Below, piece after piece: positions 10,724 to 21,779 of a stretch of 64,000 nt of DNA. The translations under genes were made by a program, and so were the position numbers. The notes under the pieces were generated by a model. It was given only the letters and a program-made list of their open reading frames with translations. It was not told where the DNA came from and searched no databases. Position 1 is the first letter of the stretch. Each line of letters starts with the position of its first letter. The stretch covers positions 8,281,222-8,345,221 of the forward strand of contig NC_054390.1 in NCBI RefSeq assembly GCF_001625195.1. The letters run 5' to 3'. The DNA is from Drechmeria coniospora. Taxonomy: Eukaryota > Ascomycota > Sordariomycetes > Hypocreales > Ophiocordycipitaceae.

Positions 10724-11851
10724 TCATTCCGCAGCGTCTCTCCTAGTGCGGTCGCCACGGGCGTGCACACTGGATGTGAGGACGAAGGATGACTTGGGCC
10801 CTGCCGCCACGGCCACAACCTCGTGTCCGTGCGGAACTCGGACGGTCGCCGTAGTCCATGAATCGATCCGCCGTCTCGCTTGCCCGTCGAAGCCCAGTTG
10901 GCCGTTGGTATTGTCGCCAATGACGAGAACGCACCCGTCCATTGTGAGGGCGATGGCGTGCGAGTCGCCGAGGGCAAAGTCTACAATGTCCTTGCCATCG
11001 TCGAACTCGACATAATTCGGGATGCCGGTGAGGGACGGGAAAGCCTGCTGTCGATGCGCTCCGCTTGGCGACATCATCCCCCACAGGTACGTGCCGCCAC
11101 TCTCGGTCAAGGCGGCAAGAGAATGTCCACCGGCTGCGATGCGAACGACGGGGTCCCCTAGATTGGCGAGATCGTGCACGATTCCCGGGTCCTCCGGAGG
11201 TCTGTTGGGGAGTCAGCCAGACTCTTCTAGCTTGACGATGCGGCTCGGGTTCATCTCACGAGCGCTCCGTACAATCGCGTCCCAGGCAATCCTCGAATCG
11301 AGCATCACCCATGGTGGCGACGGTGCCGTCCTGATACAAGATGACGAAACCGGCGTCGAAGGCAGCTATTGCCTTTGCGGGATGAACGCAGCGCCATGTT
11401 TTCCGTCTCTCGCCGCGTTTCAGTTTGGCGGCCGATGCGTATTGAACAAGGACATTTGTCGTCGGCGGCGGAGGGCCATGGTCGTCCGAAGTAGGGCAGG
11501 TCACCTCGGGTTCGATGGCGAGAATCTCTCCGTTGGCCGTTTCGGCATAGGCATAGGCTGCTTCTTGGTCGACTTGATTCGCAAGACCGAAGCCGGCCTT
11601 GCAGAGAACATTATCTCGCTGGACTGGGGAAAGGAAAGGGGTAGCGGTTGTCAGCGAGGCTGATCGCTGCGGCGATGGAGCCGTCACGAACCTAGGGTGT
11701 ACTGAAGCCGCGAGACAGGCCGCTCAATGACGCCGCCTTCGAGAACGTTGGTGAAGGAGAATTTGTCATCCGGCTCGCGGGAGTCAGGTTGAGTCTCACA
11801 ATCAAAGTCCAGCTGCCTCCAAGCGTTGAAGCCGGTTGCGAATAGTGTCAT
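10724..11851 (-). CDS. RCC1-repeat (ATS1-like) protein
   Basis: Three exons (11851-11692, 11623-11260, 11201-10724) join in frame to 333 residues; introns are 68 and 58 nt. RCC1-type blades are visible: TLFATGFNAWRQL at the N-terminus, AGGHSLAALTESGGTYLWG, and ALGDSHAIALTMDGCVLVIGDNTNGQLG near the C-terminus, with the usual G-H-S and G-x-N-x-x-G-Q-L-G patterns. It resembles the fungal ATS1 family of small RCC1-like beta-propellers; the biochemical role is not clear from sequence. The start MTLFATGF was chosen because it begins directly at the first blade. An in-frame Met 7 codons upstream (MARPAVG) and another further upstream are alternatives. The C-terminus (RGDRTRRDAAE) diverges from a blade. 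Confidence 0.8.
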
Positions 11852-13351
11852 GCCAACGGCAGGCCGCGCCATCGCCAACAATGCTCGGAACAGCTGCCAG
11901 GTACTTGATCTGTGTACGACAGCCGCTTGAGATTGCGGCATGCATCACATGCATAACTCGCGCAATGAGGGTGAACGGTGATGGCTAAGCGGGCAAAAAG
12001 GCAGTAGCAAAGTCATCCATGATATCGCGGGTTCGGACGAAGGCCTGAGGGCGAGAGATATTGTGTGATTCCGAATGTTCATGAGCAGGTCTGGTAGCAC
12101 GTGGTTGGACATGAAATTACAGCACTGTATCACTGCAAAGCCACACCATACGATGCGCCTATGAGGATGGTACTTTTGGAGCACACCTAAGTAAGTGTAG
12201 CTGTAAGTACAGATACCCCAGGTAAGTAGGCGGCCACTTTGTACTTGTAGTACATTCATGGTCACAGTGAGAAGGTAGAGAAGGAAAGTACCTTGTACCT
12301 GATGGAGTTGTGCACAACGGCACATGTAAGTAAGTACTTTCGGAGTATTACTGTACTTGTAAATATTACTTATTCATATCACTTATTCATACCGTAATCA
12401 AGTACGAATGCAAGTTCCAGTAATAAAGTACTATACTGTACTGTACTGCACTGTACGCTCAACAGATGCTGGTGATAAATAGTTGGCTGCTTGTCGAGGT
12501 CACGATACCTGTCCTCGTATTTTGATAGGGCCGAGCTCTTTCGTCATGCCCATCGAGCCACCGATGCTGCTGGCGGCTGAGCCGTATTTTCTGTATGCCC
12601 CTGGTACAAGGTGTTGGATGGCCGATTGCATCTTCGGACAAGAACCCTCTTTTCCGGTCATCTCTTCCGAGGAAGGATGGCACGACCTGGAGAAGGGTCT
12701 GGGATGGCACGGCACCACTTCGTGCGAGGCGTCAACATCCTCCCCTGACGATGGCCTTTCCAGCTGCAAGGTTTCACAGCATCGTAGCACTGCACCGAGA
12801 CCATGACACGACAACCTGCCAAGGTTTCAAGGTAGAATCGTGTTGGGTGCTCCCTTTAGGTGCTTCCCTTTAGGTGCTTCCCTTGTTCATCCATACCCGT
12901 CATCGTGACGCAACCGAAATTTGCGAGGTAGTACTCGGCCTGCCTTGCCGGCCGTGGGTGCGATGGCACATTGCTCCACCACCGATGCACAGGGACGTTG
13001 AAAAGTAAAAAGGCATTTGGATTGTGCCAGTTGTATTAAATACAGCGCTTGTATGTAAACCCGCTCTGGACAACATTAGCTAGCTCGTCAGCTAACTGCT
13101 GGGGAGCTTCGTCTCTCCCCCGCTTCGTCCCACGGGCCATCAACAGAATCAAGTTCTTCCGAGATGGGTATATCGCCATCCATCATCCGTAGTCTCTTGC
13201 TCGCAAATCGCCGTATACCTCGCGATGAGGTCGCCCCCCTCCGGGAAGAGGGTGTTGCGCAGCGTGCGCCGTCGGAGCCGAGTGACTCGACTCGCCGTCA
13301 CGCCGCCGCGAGGCCCTTGCGCCTCCGCCGGTGCCCGTTGGCCAAACGGCA
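11852..13351. other. Intergenic region
   Basis: About 1.5 kb without a supportable gene. The stretch 12170-12470 has many GTAC and AAGTAC words and TATTACTTATTCATATCACTTATTCA-like AT-rich repeats. Open frames around 12459-12873 on both strands mirror each other and lack known motifs. A short tandem of TTTAGGTGCTTCCC occurs near 12855-12885. Confidence 0.5.
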
Positions 13352-15002
13352 TTACATCATCAGGGAGACGGCCATGGTGAAGAAGACGACGGCGGCGAGT
13401 TTGTGATCTTGCTGGAAGCCGACGCCTGCGGCCGCCGACTTTAACGTCTCGCTCGGCGTGGTCGAAGCACCGTTCAAGCTTCCGCTGCCGGCCGGAGAAT
13501 TCTGGCTGCCGACGGACTTTGACGCATCCGTGGACGATGAAGTGACGGCGGCCGGCGATGACATGGTGGCCGTCGACTTGGACTGGGTCGATGCCGAAGC
13601 GGAGGACTCGTCCGAGCTCGCTGCGCCGGTGCCGGTTTGCGACGAGTTGGACGCGGCCAATTTGGCAAATCCTGCGGCCAAGTTAGCGTCGTGCCGGTCA
13701 CGAGGATCACGGGCCCTCCGACTTACCGATGCGCTTCTCGTCCTTGTCATAGACCGAATACACATTCTTGAGGAACGTGTCGCCGAGCAGCCAGGAATCT
13801 TTCACGACCTCGCGGCCGAAGATGTTGCTCGTGCAGTTGCCCGGATTTAATCTCGAATTGATCCAGTCCTTGGGCGAGATGACATAGTCGACGCCCGAAA
13901 AGGTAAGGACCATGGACTTGGTGCTGTCGCAGGGGACGGCGTAGGTCATGCCGTCCAAGCTCTCGGCGCCGGGGACGAGGCTGTGAAGCTTCTTCACCAA
14001 GTCGACGGGTCCGAAGAGGAAAGAGGTGCCCGTATCGATGTAGGCCAAGACGCCGCCCACGTTGGCCTTGTTGCCGTCGTAGGCCATGTCGTCGAGCTTG
14101 ATGACCCAGTTGCCGTCGTCCAAGGCGAGGGGGGAGTAGGTGATGTCGCCGGTGAACTTGTTGGGGTTTATGGCGCCGAAGCGAAGCTCGCCCGTGTTGG
14201 CACCACCATCGACGGCCCGGTTCAGGGCGACGGAGAATAGGTTCTTGTCGAGCTTCTTTGCCTGGGAAAAGGATTGGAAGAAGTTGTCGTTGGATCCCTT
14301 GTTCATGGCCAAGCCAAGAATGCCGTCGAAGGCGAACTGAGAAAAGGACGATGACGTCTGGGAGGCCAAGCCAAACTGGTACCTGAAGCTGACGCCGGCC
14401 AGGCTGACCGTGTCGGAGGCGAGCTGGCCGGAAACGGTTCCGGACCCGTACGATATGGTGAAGTCGGTGGTTGTCGACTTAAACGTGTCCGAATCGGCCG
14501 GGCCGTAGGTGTTGTGCCTCGAGCAGGCGTCGTCCTTGCAGTTGCTGCCCATGATCCAGCTGGAACCGGCTCCGGTGTCGACGAGCATGTAGATCCCCTT
14601 GGCCTTGGACCCGAGCTCCAACTTGACGAGGTACGAGTAGTCGGTGCCGTCCTGGTCGATTCCCACCGTCAAGTCCTGTCCGGGCTGGACGGCCTTCATG
14701 ATGGAATACTCGCTCGCTCTCTTCCAGAAGGACGCATCACGCGCGGGACCGACGAAGTGACGTCCCTCGTACCTGTTGGCGAGTCTCGCGGCATCGCGGG
14801 CGGCTCGCTCGGCTGGCGTGAACGAATCGGAACCTGGCATTTGCTCAATCTCGAAGACGAAGCCTGCGACGTCCTGGCCACCGACATCGCGTCTGACCTC
14901 GTCGACGGAGCGGGCCTGAAGCCAAGGGGGGATGAAGGGGTAAAAGGCCGAGACGAAGGAGGCCGATGCGACGAGACGTGTGAGCTGGGCCGCCGGACGC
15001 AT
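13352..15002 (-). CDS. GPI-anchored pepsin-type aspartic protease (yapsin-like)
   Basis: Two exons (15002-13727, 13671-13352) join across a 55-nt intron with donor GTAAGT, branch CTAAC and acceptor GCAG, giving 531 residues. The N-terminus looks like a secretion signal (LVASASFVSAFYPF). A propeptide ends near a dibasic KR at 94-95. Both catalytic motifs are intact: VDTGAGSSW (Asp142) and IDTGTSFLFGP (Asp323). Cysteine pairs 155/160 and 358/390 fit the A1 family. The C-terminal exon is rich in Ser, Thr and Ala and ends in a hydrophobic tail (KLAAVVFFTMAVSLMM), the pattern of a GPI-anchor signal. It is therefore a predicted cell-surface endopeptidase of the A1A family, similar to fungal yapsin/CtsD/OpsB-type proteins. 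Without the second exon the protein would lose the surface anchor. Confidence 0.93.
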
Positions 15003-16978
15003 GATGGGATGGCCGTGGAACGGGAACCTCGGCGCTCACGTCACCCACGAATGGCGAAGGCGCCGCGGGGAGCGTCGAGCAATCGGTTGAACCTTGTCGC
15101 GGGGGTCGTGCGAGGCCGGCTCGGGACGCAACGGCTGGTGTCCCGAGTCGTTGGATTAGGTGTTTCGGAAGAACGGCTGTAGATTTGGACAGGAAAAAAA
15201 AAGGAAACGACACGGAAGTCGGTGAGAGTTGAGGGAAGCAAAAAAGCAGGTGCTCAGGAAATATTGCCGAATCGCCGGAAGAGGAAGCAAATGTTCGATG
15301 CTGGGGGACTGGGGGGACGCCAAGTGAGGATGCTGACAAGAACTTGGCTGAAGTTGCAAGACGGTCAGCTTGCGAATCGGCTCCCCGGGAGGGCTGGGAA
15401 GGACAGAGCAGGAGGAGGAAGAGGCGACGTACGGAAGAAGACGACGAAGAGAAGGGGGAGAATTAGTAGATGATGACGGTGCGTGCTTCTCCGTGGCAAC
15501 GACGAGTATCTCGTCGCCGGGCAGATCAAGGACGGTTCGAGCCAGCTAGAAAGGAAAACATGAGGGCAAATGGAGAAAGCAAAGACGAGGCAGCAAGCTT
15601 GGGGGAAACAACACAAGAAGGGAAACGGCCAAGGGAAGGGGACGAGGAATCGTCGAAGCCGCCCCGAGATGATGATTCGGGAGGGGGTGAGGAGGTGAGG
15701 GACGAAAGAATCGACAGCGCTGCCAAGAGCAGACGATATCCAACGGTTGGCGTACGGTGGCCGGCACGGCACTCGTGGACATGGACAGCTGCTGTAAGTA
15801 CAGTAGGTACAGTAAGTACAGTGCTCGTCCAATTGGTGCCGATGGGGAGGGAAGGGGGTCAGCGACTGGACGTCTAGCCTTGCCATGGCGGGTCTAGCCT
15901 GATGGGGGCCCCAGGACGGCTCAAGCCTGCCCCAGCGCAGAAGCGGATCCTCGGGCTTGAAAGATGGAAGGAAATTGGAAATGCCAGTGGTTGGCCTGTC
16001 CGCGAGGAGTGCCAGGCTAGTACCCAGGCACTGAGCTAGGCGATACCTACCAGGCGACTAGCACCCCCTGGGGGCTGGCCGTTTGGCCCTGGTGTGGGGG
16101 TTGGACGTGTTTCGCCAGCAGGGCAGCTACTCGTACGACATGACAAGTAATACTGTACAGGTACAATGCGGAGCACAAGTAAACGAAGTTTGAACTTGTT
16201 GCCAAGTGCTCCGTACTCCGTATTCGCATTGCTTGTATCGCTTGCCTCCTGCAAATACGGGGTACGGAGTACGGAGTACATGTACCCTGGTAGTTGTACT
16301 TGTACTCCGTGCAGTACTTGCTCCGAACAGTATTACTCCGTACTCCATACTCCGTACTTGAGTAATTACTGTACTTGCTCGCTCGTACTTGCACGTGTGC
16401 ATGCACATTGCAACCATAGCATGTACTGTAAGTACATGTTAACATATCCGGGCTCCTCGATACCATGGCTGAGCACAGACTACCTGTACGAACTGTGCTC
16501 GTGCGTACTTGCAGAGTGCAGCGTACGTTGTGGCTGCCGTTCATGGCACGGGCGGAATGCATCGAACCTTGAGCCAAACATTGTTAGTTTGGGACTTGGG
16601 GCCCCTTTCAAGGAAGCCGGCAGCCAAGGCCGGAAAGCCTTTAGCACCGAGGTGCCTGAAATACCAAAGTTACTAACGTACCACTAGTAGCCATGGCCAC
16701 TAGTACGCGCCAGCGGGAGCTCTGGTACGAAACAAACGACAAGCCCGAATACTTGCACTTGCTTGTATTCACCACTACTTACAAGTACTCCCTATCTCAT
16801 GTACATGTACTTTCAATTATTAATACCATTCGTACTCCACAATTGTACTTGTACTTGGTGGACAAGTATCAATTACGTGTCGTCGTACTCCGTACTGAGC
16901 TGTACTGTACAGCACTTACGGAGTACAGTAGGGAGAGATGATGTTGTCCTCCCCACCAGGTGCCGCAGCGACTAATAA

Positions 16979-17117
16979 CATGTATTATTACTCGTGCGCC
17001 GAACAGCCAGCACGGGCAGCGAACATGCATTACGAGTGCCGTGCTATAGCATGTATTATTACTCGTGTGCCGAACAGCACGGGCAACGGCCAACGGCCAT
17101 GCATCACGAGTGCCGTG
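16979..17117. repeat. Direct repeat, two copies with 71-bp spacing
   Basis: CATGTATTATTACTCGTG begins at 16979 and again at 17050. Each copy continues with GCCGAACAGC, CACGGGCA and, at its end, CATGCATNACGAGTGCCGTG. ACTCGTG near the left of each unit is the reverse complement of CACGAGT near the right of the second unit, so each unit could fold into a hairpin. It lies in noncoding DNA. Confidence 0.8.
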
Positions 17118-18075
17118 GACACCAAAACGTGCATGTGCAAGTGCAAGTGCTGTAGACGAGGGCGTGTTGGGGCAAGGGAGGCAAAGCGCCAGGTAGGCGA
17201 GGAAAAAAAGGCAGCATGTGATTTGGGCATCCGCGCCATGGTAGAGGCCCAATGGCCCATGCCGAAATTACTTGGACGCCTGCCGCACAAGCCTTGACTC
17301 TGCAAGAACTCCCAACGAACAGCCCGCTCCCTTCGGAAGGGTTGGATGAACGTGGAGTGTCGGGTGTTTGTGCTGGAAAAGTAAAATTGTCATGTCTTGG
17401 CTGGCCATGACGTCGCGGCGCTACGTGATTGGGTCAAGCAGCTGGTCAGGGCTTTTATCGACGTCAACTGGGGCCTAGATCCCGGAGCCCTGCCTCTGGC
17501 TATGCCTAATCTGCGCTTAAGCTTGTTTTCGTATCTACAAACAGCATAGCAGCTACCTAAGTACTCAAGTACAGTACGCGAGTTTTCACAAGTGCAGTAA
17601 TAAATATTACTTGCGTGCTCTCGTGCTTCGACGCACACAGGTCACACAAAGTCATGAACCAAAAAATATAAAAAATCCGACGACGCGTGCGTTCCACGCT
17701 GCATCTGTCCGTCGGGCTGCCAGCGCATACCAGTGAGTTCATGCGGGTAGTGGCGGGAGTATTCGGCAGTATCCTCACGGCTAACGGCACATCTACATGT
17801 ACTGTGCATGGAGCTGTGCAGGCAGATGTGCGGCGTACAACTGGGTGCGGAGTACGGAGTACTGTACAGTACAACTAAGTACATGCACTGCAATACTTAC
17901 TTGTACCGTACAGTACGGAGTACGCTCGTGAGCTTATCGTTCCATTGCAGCAAACGGGAGGATTTAGTGTATTCAGGCAGGGCAACTCTATCGGGCTCCA
18001 CGCCTAACGTTTTCCCCGATGGTGCCCCATACAAGTAATAATACTTACGGTACGGAGTACTTTTTGCAAGTAATA

Positions 18076-18091
18076 TACGGAGTACTCCGTA
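18076..18091. repeat. Perfect 16-nt GTAC palindrome
   Basis: TACGGAGTACTCCGTA equals its own reverse complement. The same 16-mer occurs at 49336-49351, and its 12-nt core CGGAGTACTCCG also occurs at 22243-22254. Confidence 0.9.
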
Positions 18092-19591
18092 CTGTACAAG
18101 TAATACAAGTAAGTACAAGTACGCCTGAATGTACTCCGTACAGTGCAACTACTGCAAGTACCTATTTGCAAGTAATAATCGGCGACATGTGTTGTTTTTG
18201 TTGTCGATAATGTACTTACTTACATGTACTTACTCTGTGCGTAGGCAGATGTGTGCTGCACACCCGAGTACATGTACACCTACTGTACATGTGCCGGAGC
18301 TCGAGGCAGAACTCGTCGGTACTTGTACAACCACGCTTGCCTGCGCGTGCCAAAAGGTCCTGCTCAGGTTCCGTGCATCGATTCGCCTTCCCCTTGACTC
18401 GAGCGCAGCAAACACGTCTTGCAATATTATGTTTGCCAATGGACTGAGCGTCGCGTTTGTTCCCTTTGCCCTACCGCCGTCGCCGTTTTGCAAAGTTCCT
18501 TTGCCACCATTGGCATGAGATGGCTTGACGCAATCAGCTCCATCGACTCTGAGAGATTGCACGTGACGGCTCGCCCACTTTGCGTCCCTGTTACGCGATG
18601 TGATGACATAACCGTTACGCCAACAGTGTGGTTCAGCCTGATCGCAAGATTTACATGTACTCTACTGCACAGGCATTGCTTGCTAAATACTTGCACCTAA
18701 TATCGGTAGGGAAGCTTCTGATCGACTGCTTGTTTCAGACCCCTATCTCTCGTTTTTCATCACCCGCGTTGCCTGTCTCGCCTCTCGTCTACTTACTTAC
18801 ATCGACGGTCATCGACACAAAAGGTCTTGCATGCCGCATGTCTGCCTCGCTTGTGGCTTGCTTGCGGCGCGTTCCTGTATTCCAATGTTCCATACACGTG
18901 CATGGAATTACGGGTTCGCAGTGTGGATGCTGGAAGACGTCCGACGACGCCCATGGCCGCACAGTACGCTCGTCGTGTTCCGGCGCAGCGCAGCTTCGGA
19001 TGAAGCGTCCCAGCCAAGGCACGCAGCGGACCACGCAGGTTCGCTGCGTCGGTCGCCCCAACCGGCGTTGCACACTGGCGGCGCCCTCTGACCATGGCTG
19101 AAGCGGCGAAACGTCGTGCGTCGTCGTCGCCTCGCCTTGGGTAGAGTTCGCCAGGCGTTCATGCATGTCGGCATGCGCGATGCGGTAACACGGTGCCAGG
19201 CTCCTCGTGCGAAAATCAAGTGTCATGTCCTCTGTCCGCCTCGCCTCGCACACAAACACACACGCCTTGTCTTTGCTTGCGTGTCTGCATTTCTCAACCA
19301 ACTGCCGTGGCGGAATGGAACCGGGTAGAGGTGCATCCACGTCGACGAGGTAATTACATGCCAAGGTGCTGGCGGTCTGTTCCTGTTGACATTCCTCTCG
19401 ACGTAATTAGACAACGCCAAAAGGCCATGGTGGATTCTGCTTGTCCGCATACGTGCGTGCACCTTCGACTCGCGAGCAAAGGATGATTGCATGTGCATGT
19501 ACGTATATTCCCCGTACCTTGACCACGCAGCCGACGTCGTCGGCCTCGGCAGCGACGGCGCGAGATGATGGTTTGCCGCCGTGACGCGTCG

Positions 19592-20599
19592 CTAGCCTTC
19601 TGCATCCTGCCTCGGCACAACCAGCTCGGCAGGGTACGAGGTGATCCAGTGCAATGCTTGCTCGAGGACCTTGCCTTTGGCGTTCCTGTCTCGTGCATCT
19701 TGCTGCAGACCTTCTCGGACGGAACGGAATCGCTTCTCTGCCGCGCCTTCGACGAGGCCGCTCATCAACAGGTTCCGAAGAAAGTACCAAACCGACTCGT
19801 TCCGCCAGTGGAACGTCTCGGCCAAGCGCAACGTCTCGTCGAAGAGTGATGCCGCCTCTTCGGGGAATCGCCGCAGCAGAAACAGAGCAAACATCCAACC
19901 GGAAACGTCGTCGTGGTGGCCGAAGCACCATTTTTTGACCTCGTCCAGCAGGGCGGTGGACGCGTCGTGGGGGTGCAGGGAAACCAGCTGCCGGCCGTGG
20001 CTCCAAGCGTAGTAGTTTCGCCCATGCCTCTCTGCCGACACGAGGACGACGCTTCTCAGATCTTTGGCGGCGTCGAACGTGACGGCACATGTGCCGAATC
20101 GTCCCATCAGCCAACGCCGGTGATTCCACAGGACGGGCGACTTGGTGTGCCGGTGCAGCCTGCTGGTGAGAAGGCTGTCGACGAATAATTTCTCCTTCCT
20201 CAGAATTTCTGCCGTCTCTCGCGCGGAGGCGGGGGAATTCATCAAGAGTCGCTTTCGCGTGTTGGCCGCCGTGAGATGTTCAGGGTCCATGAGGAGCATG
20301 ATGGCCGTCGCCTTCCGCAACCGCTCGTCGGAGCACTCTTTGTCTCCTCGCACGTGGTCCGTGAAGGCGCGCCGGGCGAACACAAACGCTTGCACGAGTC
20401 GTATTTTCGGGATGGCGATGCAGCTGCCGTCCTGGAGCAATGCCACGTCCGGCGCCAGCTGGTGGCTCTGCCCGAGGAGTTCAATCTCAAGCAACGTGTT
20501 CGTCGATGGCGACAACGCCGTTGCGATGTCGTCAAAAACCTTTGCATGATCTCCATGCTTGATTGCCTCCTTTGTTTTCTCATCAAGTGCCCTGGACAT
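19592..20599 (-). CDS. PTAR1: PTAR1-like protein prenyltransferase alpha-subunit repeat protein
   Basis: A single exon encodes 335 residues. Helical repeats of the protein-prenyltransferase alpha type are visible: SPVLWNHRRWLMGRF (about 155-169) and GRNYYAWSHGRQLVS (about 193-207), where the W-x-H-R and Y-x-W-x-H-R-like signatures of the family stand out, and a weaker repeat near SVWYFLRNLLMSGL. The overall pattern fits PTAR1 better than the farnesyl (Ram2) or Rab (Bet4) alpha subunits, which have more canonical repeats. In animals PTAR1 is reported as the alpha subunit of geranylgeranyltransferase III; activity here is inferred only. The start MSRALDEKTKEAIK is the longest in-frame Met. The gene is head to head with GET1, with 300 bp between start codons. 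Confidence 0.83.
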   Translation of the reverse strand: MSRALDEKTKEAIKHGDHAKVFDDIATALSPSTNTLLEIELLGQSHQLAPDVALLQDGSCIAIPKIRLVQAFVFARRAFTDHVRGDKECSDERLRKATAIMLLMDPEHLTAANTRKRLLMNSPASARETAEILRKEKLFVDSLLTSRLHRHTKSPVLWNHRRWLMGRFGTCAVTFDAAKDLRSVVLVSAERHGRNYYAWSHGRQLVSLHPHDASTALLDEVKKWCFGHHDDVSGWMFALFLLRRFPEEAASLFDETLRLAETFHWRNESVWYFLRNLLMSGLVEGAAEKRFRSVREGLQQDARDRNAKGKVLEQALHWITSYPAELVVPRQDAEG

Positions 20600-20899
20600 T
20601 TCCCGCGCCGGTCGGAGGCGGACATGGATTGCCGAGCAGGAAGTTGAGGTTGTCTAGGGTAGAATGGGTGTCGGTGGTGTGTGGGTGGCAATGCGTAACT
20701 ACTTACTTACAGTACTCTGGTGGTCCAGGCGGTGTGTGCCGGTGCCGATCCACCCACCATCCAGCATTATGTCATCCAGCATCAGGAGCTCGAGAGCCCT
20801 GACCGGCTGCCTACCAACGCACGCCGAAACGACCGACTTTGAAGCCGGTTCTCTCAAACGCCGGCCAGCCTCCCCGACATCCTCGCCAACGCGGACGAA
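20600..20899. promoter_or_regulatory. Shared upstream region of the PTAR1-like gene and GET1
   Basis: Only 300 bp separate the two divergent start codons, so the genes probably share a bidirectional promoter. A small TTACTTACTTAC block lies at about 20700-20710. I did not recognise any factor site. Confidence 0.45.
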
Positions 20900-21779
20900 A
20901 TGTCGACCCTCTTGCTCGTCATCTTCGCCATCGAGCTCGTGGCCCACCTGGTCAACGCCATCGGTGCTGCCCAGATCAACAACCTGGTACCCCTTGCCCG
21001 AACCCGAACCATCCCCTCCCCCCCTCCCCCAAAGCCGTAATATGCTGACGGACGGGCGCATGCTAGCTCTGGACCTTGATCAACTACCTCCCCATCTCGA
21101 CGTCCAAGGCCGCCGCCGAGCAACGAAAGATCCAGGTCCAGTACCTCCGCGTCCGGCGGGAGCTCAACGCGACGAGCAGCCAAGACGAGTTCGCAAAATG
21201 GGCCAAGCTGAGGCGCCAGCATGACAAGCTGCTCGAGCAGCTCGACGCTTCGAGTACGATACGATCCCCCCTCCCCCCACGCGCGCACGAAATGTCGCAC
21301 CTGCATGCGCATGGCCGACGGAGCTGACGGATGGACGTGCAGAGAAGGGACTGGAAGCGTCCAAGGCGCGCTTCGACAAGTACCTCACGGCGGTGCGGAT
21401 GCTCCTGACAAAGATTCCCCAATACCTGATGCCGTTCTGGTACGGCAAGGAGGCCATGTTCTGGTTGCCGCACGGCTGGTTTCCGTACTACGCCGAGTGG
21501 ATCATTTCCTTTCCTCGTGCGCCGCTGGGGAGCGTGAGCGCGCCGTCATGGCAGCTCGCCTGCTCGGGCTTCATCCAGCTCATGTCGCAGGCCCTCGTCT
21601 TCATCTGGACGCTGCTCTTTGCGCCGACGAAGCCAACGGAGGCGAACGAGGCGAAGACGAAACAAGCCGGGCAGAAAGCTGGGGAGAAAGCTGGGCAGCA
21701 GGCAGGGCAAAAGGCGGGCGAAAAGAAAAACAAGGTGGCGGTGCCTGCGAGCACCGAATCCCACAACAAGGAACTTTGA
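20900..21779 (+). CDS. GET1: Get1, tail-anchored protein insertion receptor subunit
   Basis: Three exons (20900-20986, 21067-21253, 21343-21779) give 236 residues. Get1 (WRB/CAML-complex counterpart) is the ER membrane receptor that, with Get2, takes tail-anchored proteins from the Get3 ATPase. The start [22 protein letters not shown] is the first transmembrane segment, as is usual in this family. A cytosolic coiled coil follows ([20 protein letters not shown], then [20 protein letters not shown]), the Get3-binding hairpin and the most conserved part. Two further hydrophobic segments lie in exon 3 ([13 protein letters not shown] to [20 protein letters not shown]). The C-terminus is an unusual low-complexity run of [13 protein letters not shown] units, probably lineage-specific. 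Upstream in-frame Met codons exist but would add a nonconserved leader. Confidence 0.94.

Larger units (their letters stand above)
15003..19591. other. 4.6-kb gene desert rich in GTAC words
   Basis: No gene is supported in this gap, the longest in the window. Its left part (15003-15900) is probably the 5' region of the protease gene plus polypurine DNA. From 16130 to 16980 and from 17550 to 18330 the sequence is saturated with GTAC-based words. I count 19 GTAC tetramers in 16141-16530, where about 1.5 would be expected at random. Frames such as the 191-codon one at 18789-19364 (-) have no recognisable motif and lie opposite other open frames. Confidence 0.55.

Noticed and set aside
15365..15886. 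173-codon minus-strand frame upstream of the protease
   Set aside because: Pyrimidine-rich leader composition, Ser/Pro/Leu-rich translation, no family; likely 5' UTR or promoter.
16261..16330. Clustered GTAC words read as a possible CRISPR-like array
   Set aside because: The words are not regularly spaced, no constant repeat and unique spacer pattern exists, and the DNA is eukaryotic.
18789..19364. 191-codon minus-strand frame in the 4.6-kb desert
   Set aside because: Frames on the other strand are open over the same bases, there are no recognised motifs and it overlaps GTAC-word DNA; too weak to call a gene.
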